Positions 12,560 through 23,873 of a DNA stretch of 64,000 bases are shown here, piece by piece. Below the pieces are notes generated by a model that searched no databases, had not been told where the DNA came from, and saw only the letters and a program-made list of their open reading frames with translations. The position numbers and the translations under genes were made by a program. Within the stretch, counting starts at the first letter, position 1. Each line of letters starts with the position of its first letter. This DNA is from Heliocybe sulcata (Eukaryota > Basidiomycota > Agaricomycetes > Gloeophyllales > Gloeophyllaceae): positions 472,703 to 536,702 of the forward strand of contig ML213516.1 of assembly GCA_004369045.1 (NCBI GenBank), read 5' to 3'.

Positions 12560-13163
12560 ATGCAGATGCTGGCCTTCGTTTTCCTCCTCCTCCCGTTCAT
12601 TGTATACGCCCGATTGCAAGCACCATCGCAGCACCTCAACGTCAACGCGGTAGTGTCAGGGTCTCTGGAGGCGATCTTGCAGTCGAACACGTCCGAAACG
12701 GCCACTACAAATAGAACCATGGTATGCAGGCCATTTGGTCGGTGCGAGCGATGCCCAGAAGATGCGGTACGCTATGCTCGAACCGAGCCCCGAGCAGTAA
12801 TCGTCTGACCTCGACTTGGGACTGTGAAGCTGCGCGAACCCTTCTGCCAGCCTTTCGGTAACCGCCGCCGTCTCATGCACTGCAGCAATGCCACCCAGCC
12901 GCACTCCACCGCGTCCTCACCCCGGACATTTCCCCAACCAGCCCCCAATCCGCGATCCTCCTGACCGACAAGGAGAAACGCCCGCTTGGCAATCCTGCGG
13001 GCGAATCCCCGAGCAAGAGCGGGCCGACTTTTACGAGTTCGCGTTGTGTAATTTGGCGTTTGCCCTAGTTGCGCGTGGGATGGTGGTGCTGAGGTTGAGG
13101 CGGACGGAGGCGATGCTTGCGAGGAGGGTTGCCACGAGGATTGGGTTGGTTAGGGGTGGGTGA
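12560..13163 (+). pseudogene. frameshifted JTB-like gene (left arm)
   Basis: Left-arm copy of the JTB-like membrane protein gene that is intact at 37736-38341. Exon 1 (12560-12766) is open and encodes a signal-like N-terminus and the CRPFGRCERCPEDA cysteine block. Exon 2 from 12830 begins correctly (REPFCQPFGNRR, MHCSNAT) but meets a stop at 12962. The remaining conserved part (ETPAWQSCGRIPEQERADFYEFALCN, TM segment and Arg-rich tail) continues in another frame to 13163. If translated it would give a 113-residue protein without the transmembrane segment. A sequence error or an extra intron could mimic this, but the right-arm copy shows no such break. Confidence 0.65.
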
Positions 13164-13410
13164 GGGTGAGGTGCTGGTGGTCTTGGGTTAGTTGGCGGTG
13201 AGTGATTATCGATTCGGTGAGAGGATAGTGTGAATTGAATTGAGCCGGCGCTACTGGCGTGCGGCCGTAGTGAAATAGTCGGTAGTGATTCTGAGATCGA
13301 TGCGAAGGACCGTCCGATAGTTTGGGGATGCATGAAGGAGGCCCTGTAGGGTGAGATTCTGTCGTCGGCGCTCGCAGTTGCAGTCCATGTACCCTCTAGC
13401 CTCACCCCTT

Positions 13411-13934
13411 TCACCCAACCTTCACCTTTTTCCTCCTCCTCCTCTCCTCCTCCTCCTCCTTCTCCATCCCCGCTTTCACAGCCGCAGCATTTACGACCGG
13501 AATCGGGCGCTTGCTGAACACGATTTTACGTCGAACGATCGCAAGCATGTCGTACCTCCTCCCTTCCCCCTTCTCCTCATGCTCATCGTTGTGGGAAGCG
13601 GAATTTATTGTCGGCGCAGCGCGGCGGAGGACAGCGAGCGGTTTCTGGAGCGTGACGAGCTTGCCTTCGAGAAGGTGATGTCCGATGAGAAGGGTCGGCT
13701 TTGCATTGTTATCCTGCGTGCGGTCAGTTGCAAAGCGGACTTGCACTCGCATGAAGGAGAGCGCACCTCCGGAAATGTGAGCGTCCCGACGGCCTGCCCT
13801 GCCCTGTCGCCTTCGACTTCGAGCGAGCCCTGGAGCTCTATTAGGACTACTTCGGACGAGCCGAGTTTCGCGAGGGCTCGAGGGAGCGAAGGGGAAGAAG
13901 AGGAGGGGCGGGGCAGGGTTATTGGAATTATCAT
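13411..13934 (-). CDS. ctf8: Ctf8, alternative clamp-loader subunit (left-arm copy)
   Basis: Ctf8 pairs with Dcc1 and Ctf18 in the alternative RFC that loads or unloads PCNA for sister-chromatid cohesion. Two exons (13934-13767 and 13713-13411) join in phase to give 156 residues. Family hallmarks are visible: EVVLIELQGSLE near the N-terminus, KPTLLIGHHLLEGK after the splice junction, LQKPLAVL, and the late AIVRRKIVFSKRPIPV strand. An acidic-then-basic tail (EEEE, RRRRKKVK) arises from CCT/CTC-rich DNA. It converges on the broken JTB-like gene. An ACGCGT (MluI cell-cycle box) lies about 175 bases upstream at 14109, fitting S-phase expression. The right-arm copy is about equally intact, so the genome may have two functional ctf8 genes. 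Confidence 0.8.
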
Positions 13935-14094
13935 CGGACCGGGCGGGGTGGGATGGGAATTGACGTGTAGGAGTCGATGTGTACAAGTTGTGATTGCTGG
14001 CGGCGAGGATTATTGCCTACTACGCTCGGCTACGAAACGTTCTGATTCTGAGCTGGAGCGGAGAACGGGAGAAGGGCAGGAAAGGCAGGCAAGA

Positions 14095-14150
14095 CGCGGT
14101 GTGACGGTACGCGTTCATTAGCGCGTCACACTCCTAAACACACGCGATTG
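14095..14150. promoter_or_regulatory. palindromic ACGCGT element upstream of ctf8 (left arm)
   Basis: An imperfect inverted repeat centred on ACGCGT (14109-14114) with GTGAC arms. The same block occurs at 36356-36390 in the right arm and, less perfectly, at 23549-23580. ACGCGT is the known binding core of the MBF G1/S transcription factor in fungi. Its place upstream of ctf8 in both arms makes a cell-cycle element likely, but this is inferred. Confidence 0.5.
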
Positions 14151-14159
14151 GATGGTAGC

Positions 14160-14720
14160 TAGGATTCCGAATCAGTACTTGGTACGTATACAATGTAGCC
14201 CAGTAGGCGGTGTATCATCTGGGTGTGTGAAATTTCAGGTCGCCATGCTGAACAGTTTGGCCAGCTCTCACGTCTTGCGGATAGCCTGGACAAATTTCAG
14301 TACTGGCGAGCATGCGTACTGATGCACGTTCATGTAGACCTTCGCTGACACAACCGTACGTATCCTTGCGGTCCTGAGAATCGGCGGCGCCTGACGCATA
14401 TCCGGACACAACTATAGCATAAATCAGATTAAGGTGATATATCGTATAATGACATTTCCTTCTGATACAGACCTCGAGCGCTACGGGAAGCTCAAGATCT
14501 GGACTTGTCAGTATAAGGTCCAGGGGCCCTTATGGACGAGCCACCTGAGATAGTGCGGAGCTCTTACCGTATGATAGGCTAGGGTGTGCAACGTTCTGAC
14601 AAGCAAGGGCATATGCATGCCCTGCGAGGACAAGGTCGTTATTGTCGTTAGTGTTGCGTTATCGCAGTAGCCATTGAGCGCTTGAGGGAGAGGATTAATA
14701 CAAGGCATTAAGAGAAAATC
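14160..14720. repeat. flank of left inverted arm
   Basis: This stretch matches 35880-36350 in reverse orientation. It shares the GATGATACACCGCCTA block and a relic reading LLVRTLHTLAYHTVRAPHY in one arm and LVKTLHILVYHTATAPHY in the other. The relic protein is not recognised. Similarity fades near 14720, which I take as the inner end of the arm. Confidence 0.6.
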
Positions 14721-14994
14721 AGGACAGGCGCTCGCTTCCGAATGCCACTTACGCTAAGGCACTCCGACCTGGACAGAATGGAGGTAACGACAAGGTCCTA
14801 TCGTTGGTCATATTGATGTCCCCGTATCATCATGCTTTAATTGTCACGACTTTACGGTGAGTACAGGTTTCCTGTAATCGTGAATCGCCAGCATGATTAT
14901 GCTGTATATATCGACCGTACGTGCATATAGGGGAGAAGAAGTCGCAAAAGCAATCGAGACGGCTCGCCGGCGCCGACGATGTCGTTCTTGTCGC

Positions 14995-16683
14995 CTAGGC
15001 CATGGTGGTGGGGTAGAGGTGAGCATGGGGAAAGTGCTGCTTGATGCGGGGCCAGAGCCAAAACATGGGGGTGCGGTAGGTAACGTCCGAAGTCTCCGTC
15101 TTGCCAGCGCCGCCGGTGAGAAGACCACCGATACGACCGAGTCCATCGACGATGATGGACCCGGAGTCGCCGCGAGCTGAGAACGCGCCGGACTTGTTAT
15201 CATAGTTGTATATGGCCCACGCCTTGGACCCCTGACTGGACAAGTCGGCGCGGACGAATGAGAAGATTCCAGTTGCGCGGCCGATGGTGACGCCGGTAGC
15301 GTTGCCGTTCTTGATGACGAACAAGCAGGTCTCGTTGTCGTGATCGCGCAAGTCGGGATTGCACATGCGCTCTTCGGCGATGATGTCGCGGAGTCCAAGG
15401 AGACGATCGCTGGGGTATTTGAAGGTCGTCTGCTCGTCATCGCCAGGATACATCTTTACGGTGAACTCGTGGGGTGGGATCTCCGTGCCTTAGTGAGACC
15501 GTTAGACAAGATAACCTGGAGGAGAGAATCGCAACGTACCAAGATCGATGAAGTTGCCTTTAAAGGCATCTTTGAACTTGGAACCGTCGAGCTCGAACGC
15601 GCCCCAGTCTTCGGTAAAGCCTTCGGGACCGACGTTGAAGGTGAGGGCGGGGGAGGAGCGGATGTGGCCGATGATGCGCTGTGTGGGCGTGCCCCACTCT
15701 CTCTTAACCCTATCGTAGAATTTCTCGAGGTCCTCGATCGCCTTGTGCGTCTTTTGCAACAGGCGCTCAGTCTCCTGAAGCTCCTCCCCAGCCTCCTCAG
15801 CGGCGGCCTCGTTCCTAGCCTCATCCATGGCCTTCACCTTGGCCTTTAGCTTCGTGATCTGATCCTCATGAATCGGGAGCATAATACCGTGGCCACGGAT
15901 ACGCAACTTGATGTCGTCGAGAAGCTTTTCGAAGTGGCGAGTGCCGAGAAGTTGGACATTCTTGCGCGGCGCACCAGCGCCCGCGAGAACATTGGGGTCG
16001 TTGGTGTTCTCGCCTGCCTTGAAGAGAACGTGGTGACAAGTGAGACCCAACACTTTGTCGCTACTGCCACCCTCAGCGAAGTAGAGGCCCATGGTGCCCT
16101 GGGCGTCCTGCCTGTCAGGGGTAGCGACGAAGAGTCCGAGAGCGGTAGTAAGGGGGCCACGAACGTCCGCGGTGGCGTTGAGGTTGGAAACGGAGGGAAG
16201 AAGCGCTGGACCAACCGACGGCGTGTAGATGGACTCGCGGTACTCGACCTCGACATCGTCGACGTCGTTGGTCGCGAGGAGTTCAAGGATACCGTTGCTC
16301 GAGTCGAAGGCGCCATCGCTGTCGAGGGAATCGGGGACAACACCAACCCAGATAACGACAGGACCACTGACCTTCTCGTCTCCGTCTCCGTCGGTGACGA
16401 ATCGAACGACGTCGATGGAAGTCCAAGGAACGCTCTCGGCGATGAGCAGGTCCCGAACCTTGGGACCCACGTCGTTCCAGATGGCGTTGAGTTTATGGCC
16501 GAACACGCCACACGCCTGCTCGAGCCTGCGATACGCCTCCGGTCCCTTAGGCATGACCCAGGGGTACCGGTCGCCTCCCGTACGGTAGACCAGCTTCGGG
16601 GGAGACGGCGAGATGCCCGCATAATAAAACGTGGCCTCGGCCTTGGAGACTTCGTAGCGAGAGGAAGCTCTAGTGACTGACAT
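14995..16683 (-). CDS. trypsin-fold peptidase-like protein with coiled-coil insert
   Basis: A 545-residue protein from two exons (16683-15540 and 15488-14995, in phase). It shows the order of a chymotrypsin-fold active site: His in GLTCHHVLF, Asp in TEDWGAFELD, and Ser in ARGDSGSIIVD, followed by GRIGGLLTGG. Between His and Asp lies a charged helical insert rich in Lys, Glu and Ala (KAKVKAMDEARN, EEAGEELQETERLL) that looks like a coiled coil. There is no signal peptide, so it should be intracellular. Proteins of this shape are common and uncharacterised in agaricomycetes. I cannot name a substrate. The start (MSVTRASS) coincides with the edge of RNA unit B, so the upstream promoter region is shared and divergent; an earlier in-frame ATG at 16746 lies inside the repeated block. 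Confidence 0.8.
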
Positions 16684-17830
16684 CGAAGTTATCCTGGATT
16701 GACGTTTAACGAATTTCGAAGCATCTTGACGCTTCCTGTCAGCCACATCCCGTGATCGACGCGTCTTCCGCTCCGCCGATGCATTCAGACTCCGCTGTCA
16801 GCCACCGCGCCAGAGGGATATAAACCACCGCTACTCGCCCTTCGTCCTCATCACTCCTCTTCTCCCCTTCACTTCCACTTCACCTCGTCCTCCCGTTCCA
16901 GTCTCATATCTCTCTGCGCACTCTATAGGCCACAGGTGCCGGTATCCTGACCTCCAACTGCAGTGGTACGCGTCTTCCCCGATTATGCCTGCCCTCTCAG
17001 TCCTGACGATTTCTTGTAGACATGCATCCTTTGCTGTGGCATTCCAGACGTGGTAGCGGCGGACAGCAGCATTGATCCAGGCAAGTGCAGCCCTCTGAAC
17101 CTATGATCTTGCGAAACCACCCCTGTGTGTACCCCTTCGGTTGCGTGGGCTAGCGTCCTGTTACGTCAAAAAGGCCACAAGACCTCGTGATTCATCGCAT
17201 AAGCCGTTTCAGGAGCGAGGGTCGGGGGCAGGTGGTCAGAATTCAGTGACTGACACTTGCATTATTTTAGGTTTCGTGCCGGTCCTTGAACGCAAGTAAC
17301 ATTTAGTGCATAAAGGCGAGTGCAGCTTCCACATTCAGTGGTGGTCGTGGGATGTGGCAAGGGCTGAGCGGGCATGGGGGCCGGGCGGCTACCCCGGTTT
17401 CCCAGGAGGGGAGATCTGGTATCCCCTTGGTTGAATGGAGATGGTGGATATTAATGCTCGTACACATCCGAAACCTGGGGTAAGACTTCTCGGACTCATT
17501 CGCAGCCTCTGCCCAGGCTTGCGCATGAGGGGAGACAGTCGAATACTCCCCCTACACGACGGGCTGATCACCCTGTCCGGGCGGGAGTTCCCCATCGTAG
17601 GATGCTGTACACGCCACATCCCATGAGCAGTGAACGAATGCGAAACAGATTGTTGGAAGCTGACACTCGCTTTTTCAGGTTGCGTCGAGGTCAACCGAGG
17701 CTTGATTGTGCGCGCTGGACAGGTGAGTCCCGCAGTCTCAATCACTGGACGTGATAGCATGTACTGCGGTCCTGTATATCCGTATCTATATAAACACTTG
17801 GTCAATTTTCCGTAACATTCAAGGCAAACG
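16680..17830 (+). ncRNA. candidate spliced structured-intron RNA unit, copy B
   Basis: Stand-alone copy outside the inverted arms. TATAAA lies at 16819-16824, then a CT-rich leader. Inferred introns are 16966-17019, 17081-17270 (190 bases, GCAAGT donor) and 17316-17678 (363 bases, GCGAGT donor), with exons 17020-17080, 17271-17315 and 17679-17722. A GT donor follows at 17723, with no clear 3' partner. Intron 3 has a near-continuous 16-17 bp terminal stem with one bulged adenosine in CTGAC, the likely branch point. Inside are a perfect 10-bp stem (GGGATGTGGC with GCCACATCCC) and a GGGGAG/CTCCCC hairpin. Exons contain no conserved ORF. The unit lies head-to-head with the trypsin-fold gene. The function is unknown; a snoRNA or other ncRNA host gene is one reading. 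Confidence 0.55.
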
Positions 17831-18245
17831 CAGATACGTATGCGATACACAGCTCCAGAAGATTTCTAACTCTGCGGCCCTCGCGCATTATGTTGTGAAG
17901 TTGGCGTGCTTGTACCCACTCTACCCGCCGATATAGGACTGCATATCCTGTAGAGTAGCCAATGAATCCGATCATGTTTTGCACATTACACGGGACGACG
18001 GCGCTGATAAATGAATTAACGAAGTTGAAGCGGATTGGATCTTTCCTTCCGTTGCCGCTATGTATCAAATGAGTTGTCAATGTTTCAACGTCCAACGTCC
18101 AACGTCGAACCGCGGAGCATGGGGCCAGCAACACAGCCAAGCAGATAGACTCAGACAAGTGCACATAGAAACACATGCAAGTACACTATTACACCAAAAA
18201 TACATCATTAACAAGACTGATTAGCGGAACACGTACTGGCCACAT
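17831..18245. other. no gene recognised
   Basis: Short stretch between the end of unit B and the stop of SWC5. A 124-codon minus-strand ORF (17802-18176) has no recognisable features. The region probably holds the 3' end of unit B and the SWC5 3' UTR. Confidence 0.4.
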
Positions 18246-19177
18246 TCAGAGCTTCCTCCTCTTTCCCACCCTTCCTGCATCCATAACTGCGTCCCTTCTC
18301 TCATCCACACGCTGCAAGAACTCGACTTTCTCGAGGTACCCACCTCCTCGCCTGTTAGCCTCCAGCTCGTCTTTTAGGCTTTGGTCTTTGGCGTTGGCGG
18401 CCTGCCAGTCCATTGCTGACTTGTCGAGCGTAGTGAGCTTCTTGGGCTTTTGCGAGGATGGGAGCGGGGTGAGAGCCGTTTTTGGCTTGCGTGGGCCTGG
18501 TTTGCGGGGTGGAGGTTTGGCGGTGGAGGGGGTAAGAGTGGGTGTAGGCGCAGCAGCACTTGTCGAGGTGGAGGGTGGGGTGGATGTATGCGGGGTGGAC
18601 GCAGAGGAGGAATCGTGCTGTTGGAGTGAGTCTTCGGCAGCAGGCGCGGATGGTGCTGCAGGAGTAGACGACGAAGAAGCTGGTGGGGCGTCTGCGGGCT
18701 GCCACCGGGGCCACCTCCTTGCATCCTCCGAGTCTTCAGGTACCTCCTGCGTTTCGCTGCATTATGGAAGTGAGCACGCGGTTGCAACGTGAGCAGGAAG
18801 AGGGGCACGAACACGATGTCCTCGCCTGCGAACTTGTACCGCTTCTCTATCTTCACTGTCTTTGCGGGTTCTCGTGAGCTCGATGTCGAGGATACGGAAG
18901 CTTGGAAGGTCGCCCATAGCTCATCCCTTTTCCTATAGGCACAGCAGAATACAGATATGTTAGTTTTTTAGACGAGATCACAGCCCTCGCAGTAGACGCA
19001 CCGTTTCTGAGCCTCCTTCTCCTCCTCTGTTACCTCCGGCCTCCGTTCTGCATCATTATCGATCTGTTGTTGCAGGTCCTCGTCGTCTGAGGAGGAAGCG
19101 TCGTTCGCAGGCGGGACATAGTCTGCGTCATCCTCAGAGTCGGAGTCACGGACGTGATGGTCGGCAAGAGGCGACAT
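18246..19177 (-). CDS. SWC5: SWR1-complex subunit SWC5 (BCNT/CFDP1 family)
   Basis: Swc5 is a subunit of the SWR1 remodeller that exchanges H2A for H2A.Z and helps stimulate its ATPase. Three exons (19177-19002, 18932-18813, 18756-18246) join in phase to give 268 residues. The N-terminus is highly acidic (DSDSEDDADYVPP then SSSDDEDL), the family's histone-contacting region. The middle has the RYKFAGEDIV and ETQEVPEDSEDARRWPRW segments, followed by a Pro/Ser/Thr/Ala-rich linker. The C-terminal BCNT domain is unmistakable: KKLTTLDKSAMDWQ, LKDELEANRRGGGYLEKVEFLQRVDERR and a basic end KRRKL. The second donor must be GTTCGT to keep phase. It is a nuclear protein and a single copy in this window. 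Confidence 0.93.
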
Positions 19178-20092
19178 TGTTCTATTACACTCTGTTTACG
19201 GAGAGTTGTTTGCCGACGGGATGCGGCTTGTTCTTCTACCTCAACGCGTTGCTGCTGCTGTTTCTGGACGCTCTGCGCTTGTTTGGCTCTTGTGGGCTGG
19301 GACAAAAGGAGCTATTCTTTCCGTAGTGCTGTCATGGTCATGGTGCTGCCTCGTGGATGCTGTGTAGCAGTTTTCTGAACGATGAAGAACCGGATTCGAT
19401 CATCATCTCAGTGGAACGATCCTCCTCCATGGGCAGCCTCGTCTCGACTCTGCGGATGGACCTCGATTCGCGACTCTCCGCTTGATACATCCAGGAGGAA
19501 GCTATGTATATCCGAATCATCTCAACCACGCTGTGGAGCACCATCGTGAGGTGGTGTGAAGAAATCGTCGAGTAATTCCGGGCTTGAATATCATGATGAG
19601 GAGATGCGCAAAATGTCCGGAAATTCTCAGAATAGGCTTGGGGTGAGTAACGCAGCAGATCGAATTCACCGGGGTCCGCATGCTTTCGGGCGGATTCCAA
19701 TCCAGCCCACACGTTTTGCGAACATGCTGTTCTCGAGGCTCCCAATGCATGCAGCGAAGACTGCCGAGCGTATCGGATACAGCCGCCTGTTTAGGCTTCC
19801 GCACAGGTGATCGAGCTGTGGCTATTCTTGGAACAATACCTTTGCCATTATTCTTGGACGCCAATTTTCGAGGCCTTGTGCGGCTGACTGACATGCCGTC
19901 AAACTGATCCGTGATTCTGCATTCAATTAAAAGGGCACCTTCTCGTGGCGGCACTCACACCAGACGGTTTCCGCACGCACTTGGTCTCGTACGTATTTCA
20001 GCAGGCGACTGACCTCTTCGCCGCGCTCCTTTGTCTATCACACCCCACCGAGCACTGGTCTGCTTCATACGAGTCTGATCCTCGCGATTAAT
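19178..20092. other. no gene recognised
   Basis: Intergenic region between the divergently transcribed SWC5 and chitinase genes, so it should hold both promoters. Several overlapping minus-strand ORFs (for example 19338-19745 and 19517-19954) lack recognisable domains. Just upstream of SWC5 is a Gln/CAG-rich patch around 19240. Confidence 0.4.
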
Positions 20093-21652
20093 ATGTTGTT
20101 CACGCTGCCTCTGTCGTTGCTCGCGGCGGTGCCATTTGTCTCGGCGGCACCCTTTTGCACTCTTGCCAAGAATTCGTTGGCTCCAGTCTCCTCTGCGACC
20201 AACACCTCTGGCTCAGGCAGCTCGCCTAGCGATCTCGTTGCTTCTAGTTGGTACGCTGGCTGGAACGCTGCCGACTTCCCTCCCTCGAACATCAGCTGGT
20301 CCAAGTACAGCTCTGTAGCCTATGCCTTTGCGTGAGTCTTCATCTTGAGCAGTAATCTCCTGGCAGCCAAGCTCACCCTTGCGCACCACAGCCTCACGAC
20401 ACCAGACTCATCGGTGTCACTTGCTTCATCTGACGAACAACTGCTCCCTCAATTCGTCAGTTTAGCTCATCAAAACGTACGTCCGTCACATTTCCTGATA
20501 TAGCACCATCCACTGACATTTCTTCCAGAACGTGAAAGCCATCTTGACCATCGGCGGCTGGACCGGCTCCGCTTACTTCTCGTCCTCCGTCGCTACAGCC
20601 CAGAACCGCACTGGCTTCGTCAATGCCGTCATGCAGGTCGTCAGCAAGTACGACCTGGACGGCATCGACTTTGACTGGGAGTACCCGAACAAGGCGGGTG
20701 CGGGCTGTAACACCATGAGCGCCGATGATTCCGCAAACTTCCTGTCCATGTTGCAGGAGCTGCGGTCACAGCCTGGCGGGTCGAATATCACTGTCTCTGC
20801 GGCGACCTCGATTACGCCGTGGGCCGGCCAGGATGGTAACCTGATGACTGACGTCTCCGGCTTTGCGAAGGTGCTTGACTACATCGGTACGTTTGAAAGT
20901 AATCTCACGATAGGAAGTCCTCATCGAGCTCAACGCTATTCTAGAAATCATGAACTACGACGTGTGGGGCTCCTGGAGCACGGGCGTCGGCCCCAACTCT
21001 CCCTTGAACGACACCTGCGCCCCTGCGGCTCAACAGCAAGGCTTCGCCGTCTCCGCCGTCAAGTCCTGGAGCGCCGCCGGCATGCCCGCCTCCCAGATCG
21101 TGCTGGGCGTCGCCTCGTACGGGCACAGTTTCTCCGTCGCGAGCTCCGCCGCGCAGGCGTCCGGCAACCAGAGCCTCGCGGCGTACCCCGCGTTCGACAA
21201 GAGCGCGCAGCCTGACGGGGACGCGTGGAGCGGCGATGCGACGTTTGTGCCGGGGACGCTCGACCAGTGCGGGAACCCGACGACGAAGAGCGGGATTTTC
21301 GACTTTTGGGGAATGGTGGACGGTGGGTTCTTGACGAGCAATGGGAGCGTGGCGAGCGGCATCATGTCGCGCTACGACGAGTGTTCGCAGACGGTGTGTC
21401 TCTCTTGGTTCTCCTACTGTGATTTTATTTGGCTGACGGGGGTTTGTGATGTAGCCCTACGTATACAACCCGCAAACCCAAGTGATGATCTCGTACGACA
21501 ACGCCGAGTCCTTCACCGCCAAGGGCCAGTTCATCGAGTCTGCAGGCCTCGCTGGCTTTGCGATGTGGGAGACTGGCGGGGACTACCAGGATATACTGCT
21601 CGATGCGATCACGCAGGGCGTGGGCGTGCAGGGCAGCGATGATGATTGCTAG
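20093..21652 (+). CDS. secreted GH18 chitinase
   Basis: An endochitinase-type glycoside hydrolase that cleaves beta-1,4-N-acetylglucosamine chains, probably in the cell wall or outside the cell. Five exons (20093-20331, 20392-20476, 20529-20886, 20945-21393, 21455-21652) join in phase to give 442 residues. A signal peptide (LFTLPLSLLAAVPFVSA) is followed by a Ser/Thr-rich stretch. The barrel begins with VASSWYAGWNAADFPP. The AILTIGGW strand precedes the catalytic DGIDFDWEYP motif, with Asp152, Asp155, Asp157 and proton donor Glu159 all present. The substrate-binding MNYDVWG motif follows the third intron, and the late AGFAMWETGGD strand closes the barrel. There is no chitin-binding module, and the protein ends shortly after the barrel in a DDDC tail. 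Confidence 0.94.
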
Positions 21653-21898
21653 GCGCTTCGAGACGACCATGTATCCATTAGATCTACTCATGACACGCTC
21701 CTTTGTATCGCTGCTTTCTTTGTATTAGGGCTGGGTCGTAACTTATCCTGGTGTATAAGTATGTAGGGCTTGCAATCAAGCTGGTGCTTGGCATGCGGGG
21801 TACGAAAGAAAACGAGGTTATCTCGCGGAGGGGGAGGTGATTAGTGAGGCCGAGGTGCGGATTGAGGCGTTGTGAGCGGGTCGGCGTAATTGTATGCG

Positions 21899-23266
21899 CT
21901 ACAGCTTGCTCGTCTGAGGCGCGGGCATCCTCTGATTGTACTCGGGATCTGCGACGATGTGGAGGATGGCCTCCGCCGTGCCTTTCGGCGCCATCTGCGG
22001 GACCTGGGCGACGCCTTCAGCAATCCACATCACATGAGGAGGACTCGGACTCACCATGTGGCCCGCGCCCGCGACTTCCTGCCAGGACTTGTATTTGCCG
22101 TTGCTGGCGGTAAGGACGGTGTCGGCTTTGAGCTCGAGAGGTCTGGCGGCAGTGTTAGTGGCCTTCCGTCAGGCAGAGGAAGGGACCGGACGCACAGATA
22201 GTCGGGTACGGCGCCGTTGATGAAGTGCACGGGCAGCTCGGTACAGACGTGTTTGAGGTAGGTGTAGGCGAGGGCGCTGGACTGGGCGTCGCGGTAGCAG
22301 GCCTGCGAGGATGCAAGATGAGGGGGGAAGGTGGGGAAGATGAGGAGGAGAGGAGGTGCACACCAGCTCTTGTGTCTTGACGCATTTGAGCGTGACGCCT
22401 TGTTTATCGGGGTAGAGGGCTGTCGGCAGGTCTCGGAGGGCGTGCTCCTATCATAAGAGCAGCCCTTAAGCAATGATACTTTGTCACTTGGATGAGTCTA
22501 AGGAGCGGACGTACCACGTACGCACGCATCACCTCCTCCTCGTGTCTGTACCTCGGCAACAGGCTCTTGAATGCCTCCTCCCTGCTTGCCCAGCAGTCCC
22601 TGCGCTTCAGGGTGCTGCTCTCGAGGAATCTGCCGATGGGGGCGGTGTCGAAGGACGGCCCGAGGATCATAGGGTCGATGAGGATGATGGAGGCGAAGGG
22701 GGGTGGAGGGTGGTACTGGCGGGTGAATAGCCTGGGAGTGTGTAGGTGAAGGCGGGTGAGAGGAAGAAGAACGTCGCGTACCAGGCTACAGCGCCCATGG
22801 AATGCCCGATCGCAATTATACGATGCGTCGCAAAATCGGTGGGGATGCCCTTCCCGAGGCCCGTCACGAAACGGTGCAGAACCCTTGCGTACTGAGTGTC
22901 CCATGAGACTATAATACATACCAGCTATGAGCTCTTCCCGCACGCAACAGAAACCAGCACTAAACCAGACGCACAGACAGGCTCGTACCCCACCTTGAGC
23001 TCTTCCTCGTTCAACACCGCCGCGTCCCCATGGTTCGGGCAGTCCACGCTCCACACCTCTCTCACTTTCCCAGTTCCCCCTTGAGTGATATACCTGATCA
23101 CAGGCTCCCAGCACTCCTTGTGGGCGCCCGTCGCATGCGCAAAGACTAACGTGTATGCGTCGGGGTCGTCTGGGGAGAAGGACGCGTGGCGGTACCGCTT
23201 GGCTGTTGTCAGCAGCGGATAGGAGGGCCGCGCGTCGAAGGTGAACGAGTCGATGTGTAGGTCCAT
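21899..23266 (-). CDS. alpha/beta-hydrolase fold protein
   Basis: A 356-residue predicted hydrolase from six exons (23266-22975, 22908-22782, 22731-22515, 22447-22364, 22302-22196, 22142-21899), all in phase. It has the AB-hydrolase layout: an early strand then VFAHATGAHKE (oxyanion region), the VDCPNHGDA strand, the nucleophile elbow IGHSMGA, the IILIDPMILG strand that positions the acid, and GAGHMV near the C-terminus with the catalytic His. An exon boundary just after the nucleophile elbow is supported by continuity of the GAVAW/LFTRQYHPP segment. There is no signal peptide. Related fungal proteins are annotated as alpha/beta hydrolase or toxin-biosynthesis-like; no substrate can be assigned. 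Confidence 0.88.
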
Positions 23267-23873
23267 TGCAATGGGTCCAGCGCGGTCCCAGTCCAGTCAG
23301 AGTCTATTTAAATGAGCTCTTCCCCACTTGACGCCAAGGCCGGAGCAAACTCACTTGCGGGGAAAGGTATTAATCACATGTCCGAGTATGAGGAAACAGG
23401 TTTCGCGGGCGTAAATTGCTGGACGTTCTATGATACATTCCAAGAGAAGTGATAGGCAAAGGCCAAGAACCGCTCGTCTCGAGTCGGCTATCAAGGGAAG
23501 CGCAAACCTGAACTCAAATCCCTTGAAATTTCGGAGGGTGGAACGCGCGTGACACTAATTAACGCGTAGCGTCACACCGCGTTCTGCCACCTTATATCAT
23601 GTTCTCCTCGTACGTCTCGCCGCGTTGCCCCAGCACGCTGGATTATGGTGTGTCGGCGGCGGACCTCATTCTGTATTAATGATGGCAGCCATAGAATGCC
23701 TCGTTCCGAGTCTGATGTAAGCCACAAAGCGTGGACTACGAAGATTACTGGGCTCCAACACTGCTCAAATGCGCCGGTCGACAACAAAACCTCACGGAGA
23801 CAGGCAATAGCAGAACCGAACAGCAGACCGGCATGGCATTTGCCTGTGCAAAGGCGGACCAGACTTGAGAAAG
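23267..23873. other. divergent promoter region with ACGCGT block
   Basis: Lies between the divergent hydrolase and multi-TM genes. At 23549-23580 it contains a diverged copy of the palindromic ACGCGT block seen upstream of ctf8 in both arms, including the neighbouring CGTCACACCGCGT. No ctf8 coding sequence is next to it. No gene is recognised in the rest. Confidence 0.45.

Noticed and set aside
13351-14121. 256-codon plus-strand ORF
   Set aside because: Antisense to ctf8 and dominated by Leu/Pro runs from CCT-rich DNA; the minus strand carries the conserved Ctf8 strands and a proper intron.
15868-16680. 270-codon plus-strand ORF
   Set aside because: It lies antisense to the trypsin-fold gene, whose frame has all catalytic motifs. 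The ORF has low-complexity Val/Glu/Asp composition as expected from a shadow.
17081-17270. classic C/D snoRNA in intron 2
   Set aside because: The apparent CTGA near the 3' end is the branch point, and no good C box is found near the 5' end. An H/ACA or other structure remains possible.
17316-17678. RNase P, RNase MRP, SRP, telomerase or U3 RNA inside intron 3
   Set aside because: None of the conserved core motifs that I know for these RNAs (P4 core, CR-I/CR-V, telomere template, U3 boxes) is present.
22404-23114. 236-codon minus-strand ORF
   Set aside because: Reads through three introns of the alpha/beta hydrolase in mixed frames; only parts coincide with real exons.
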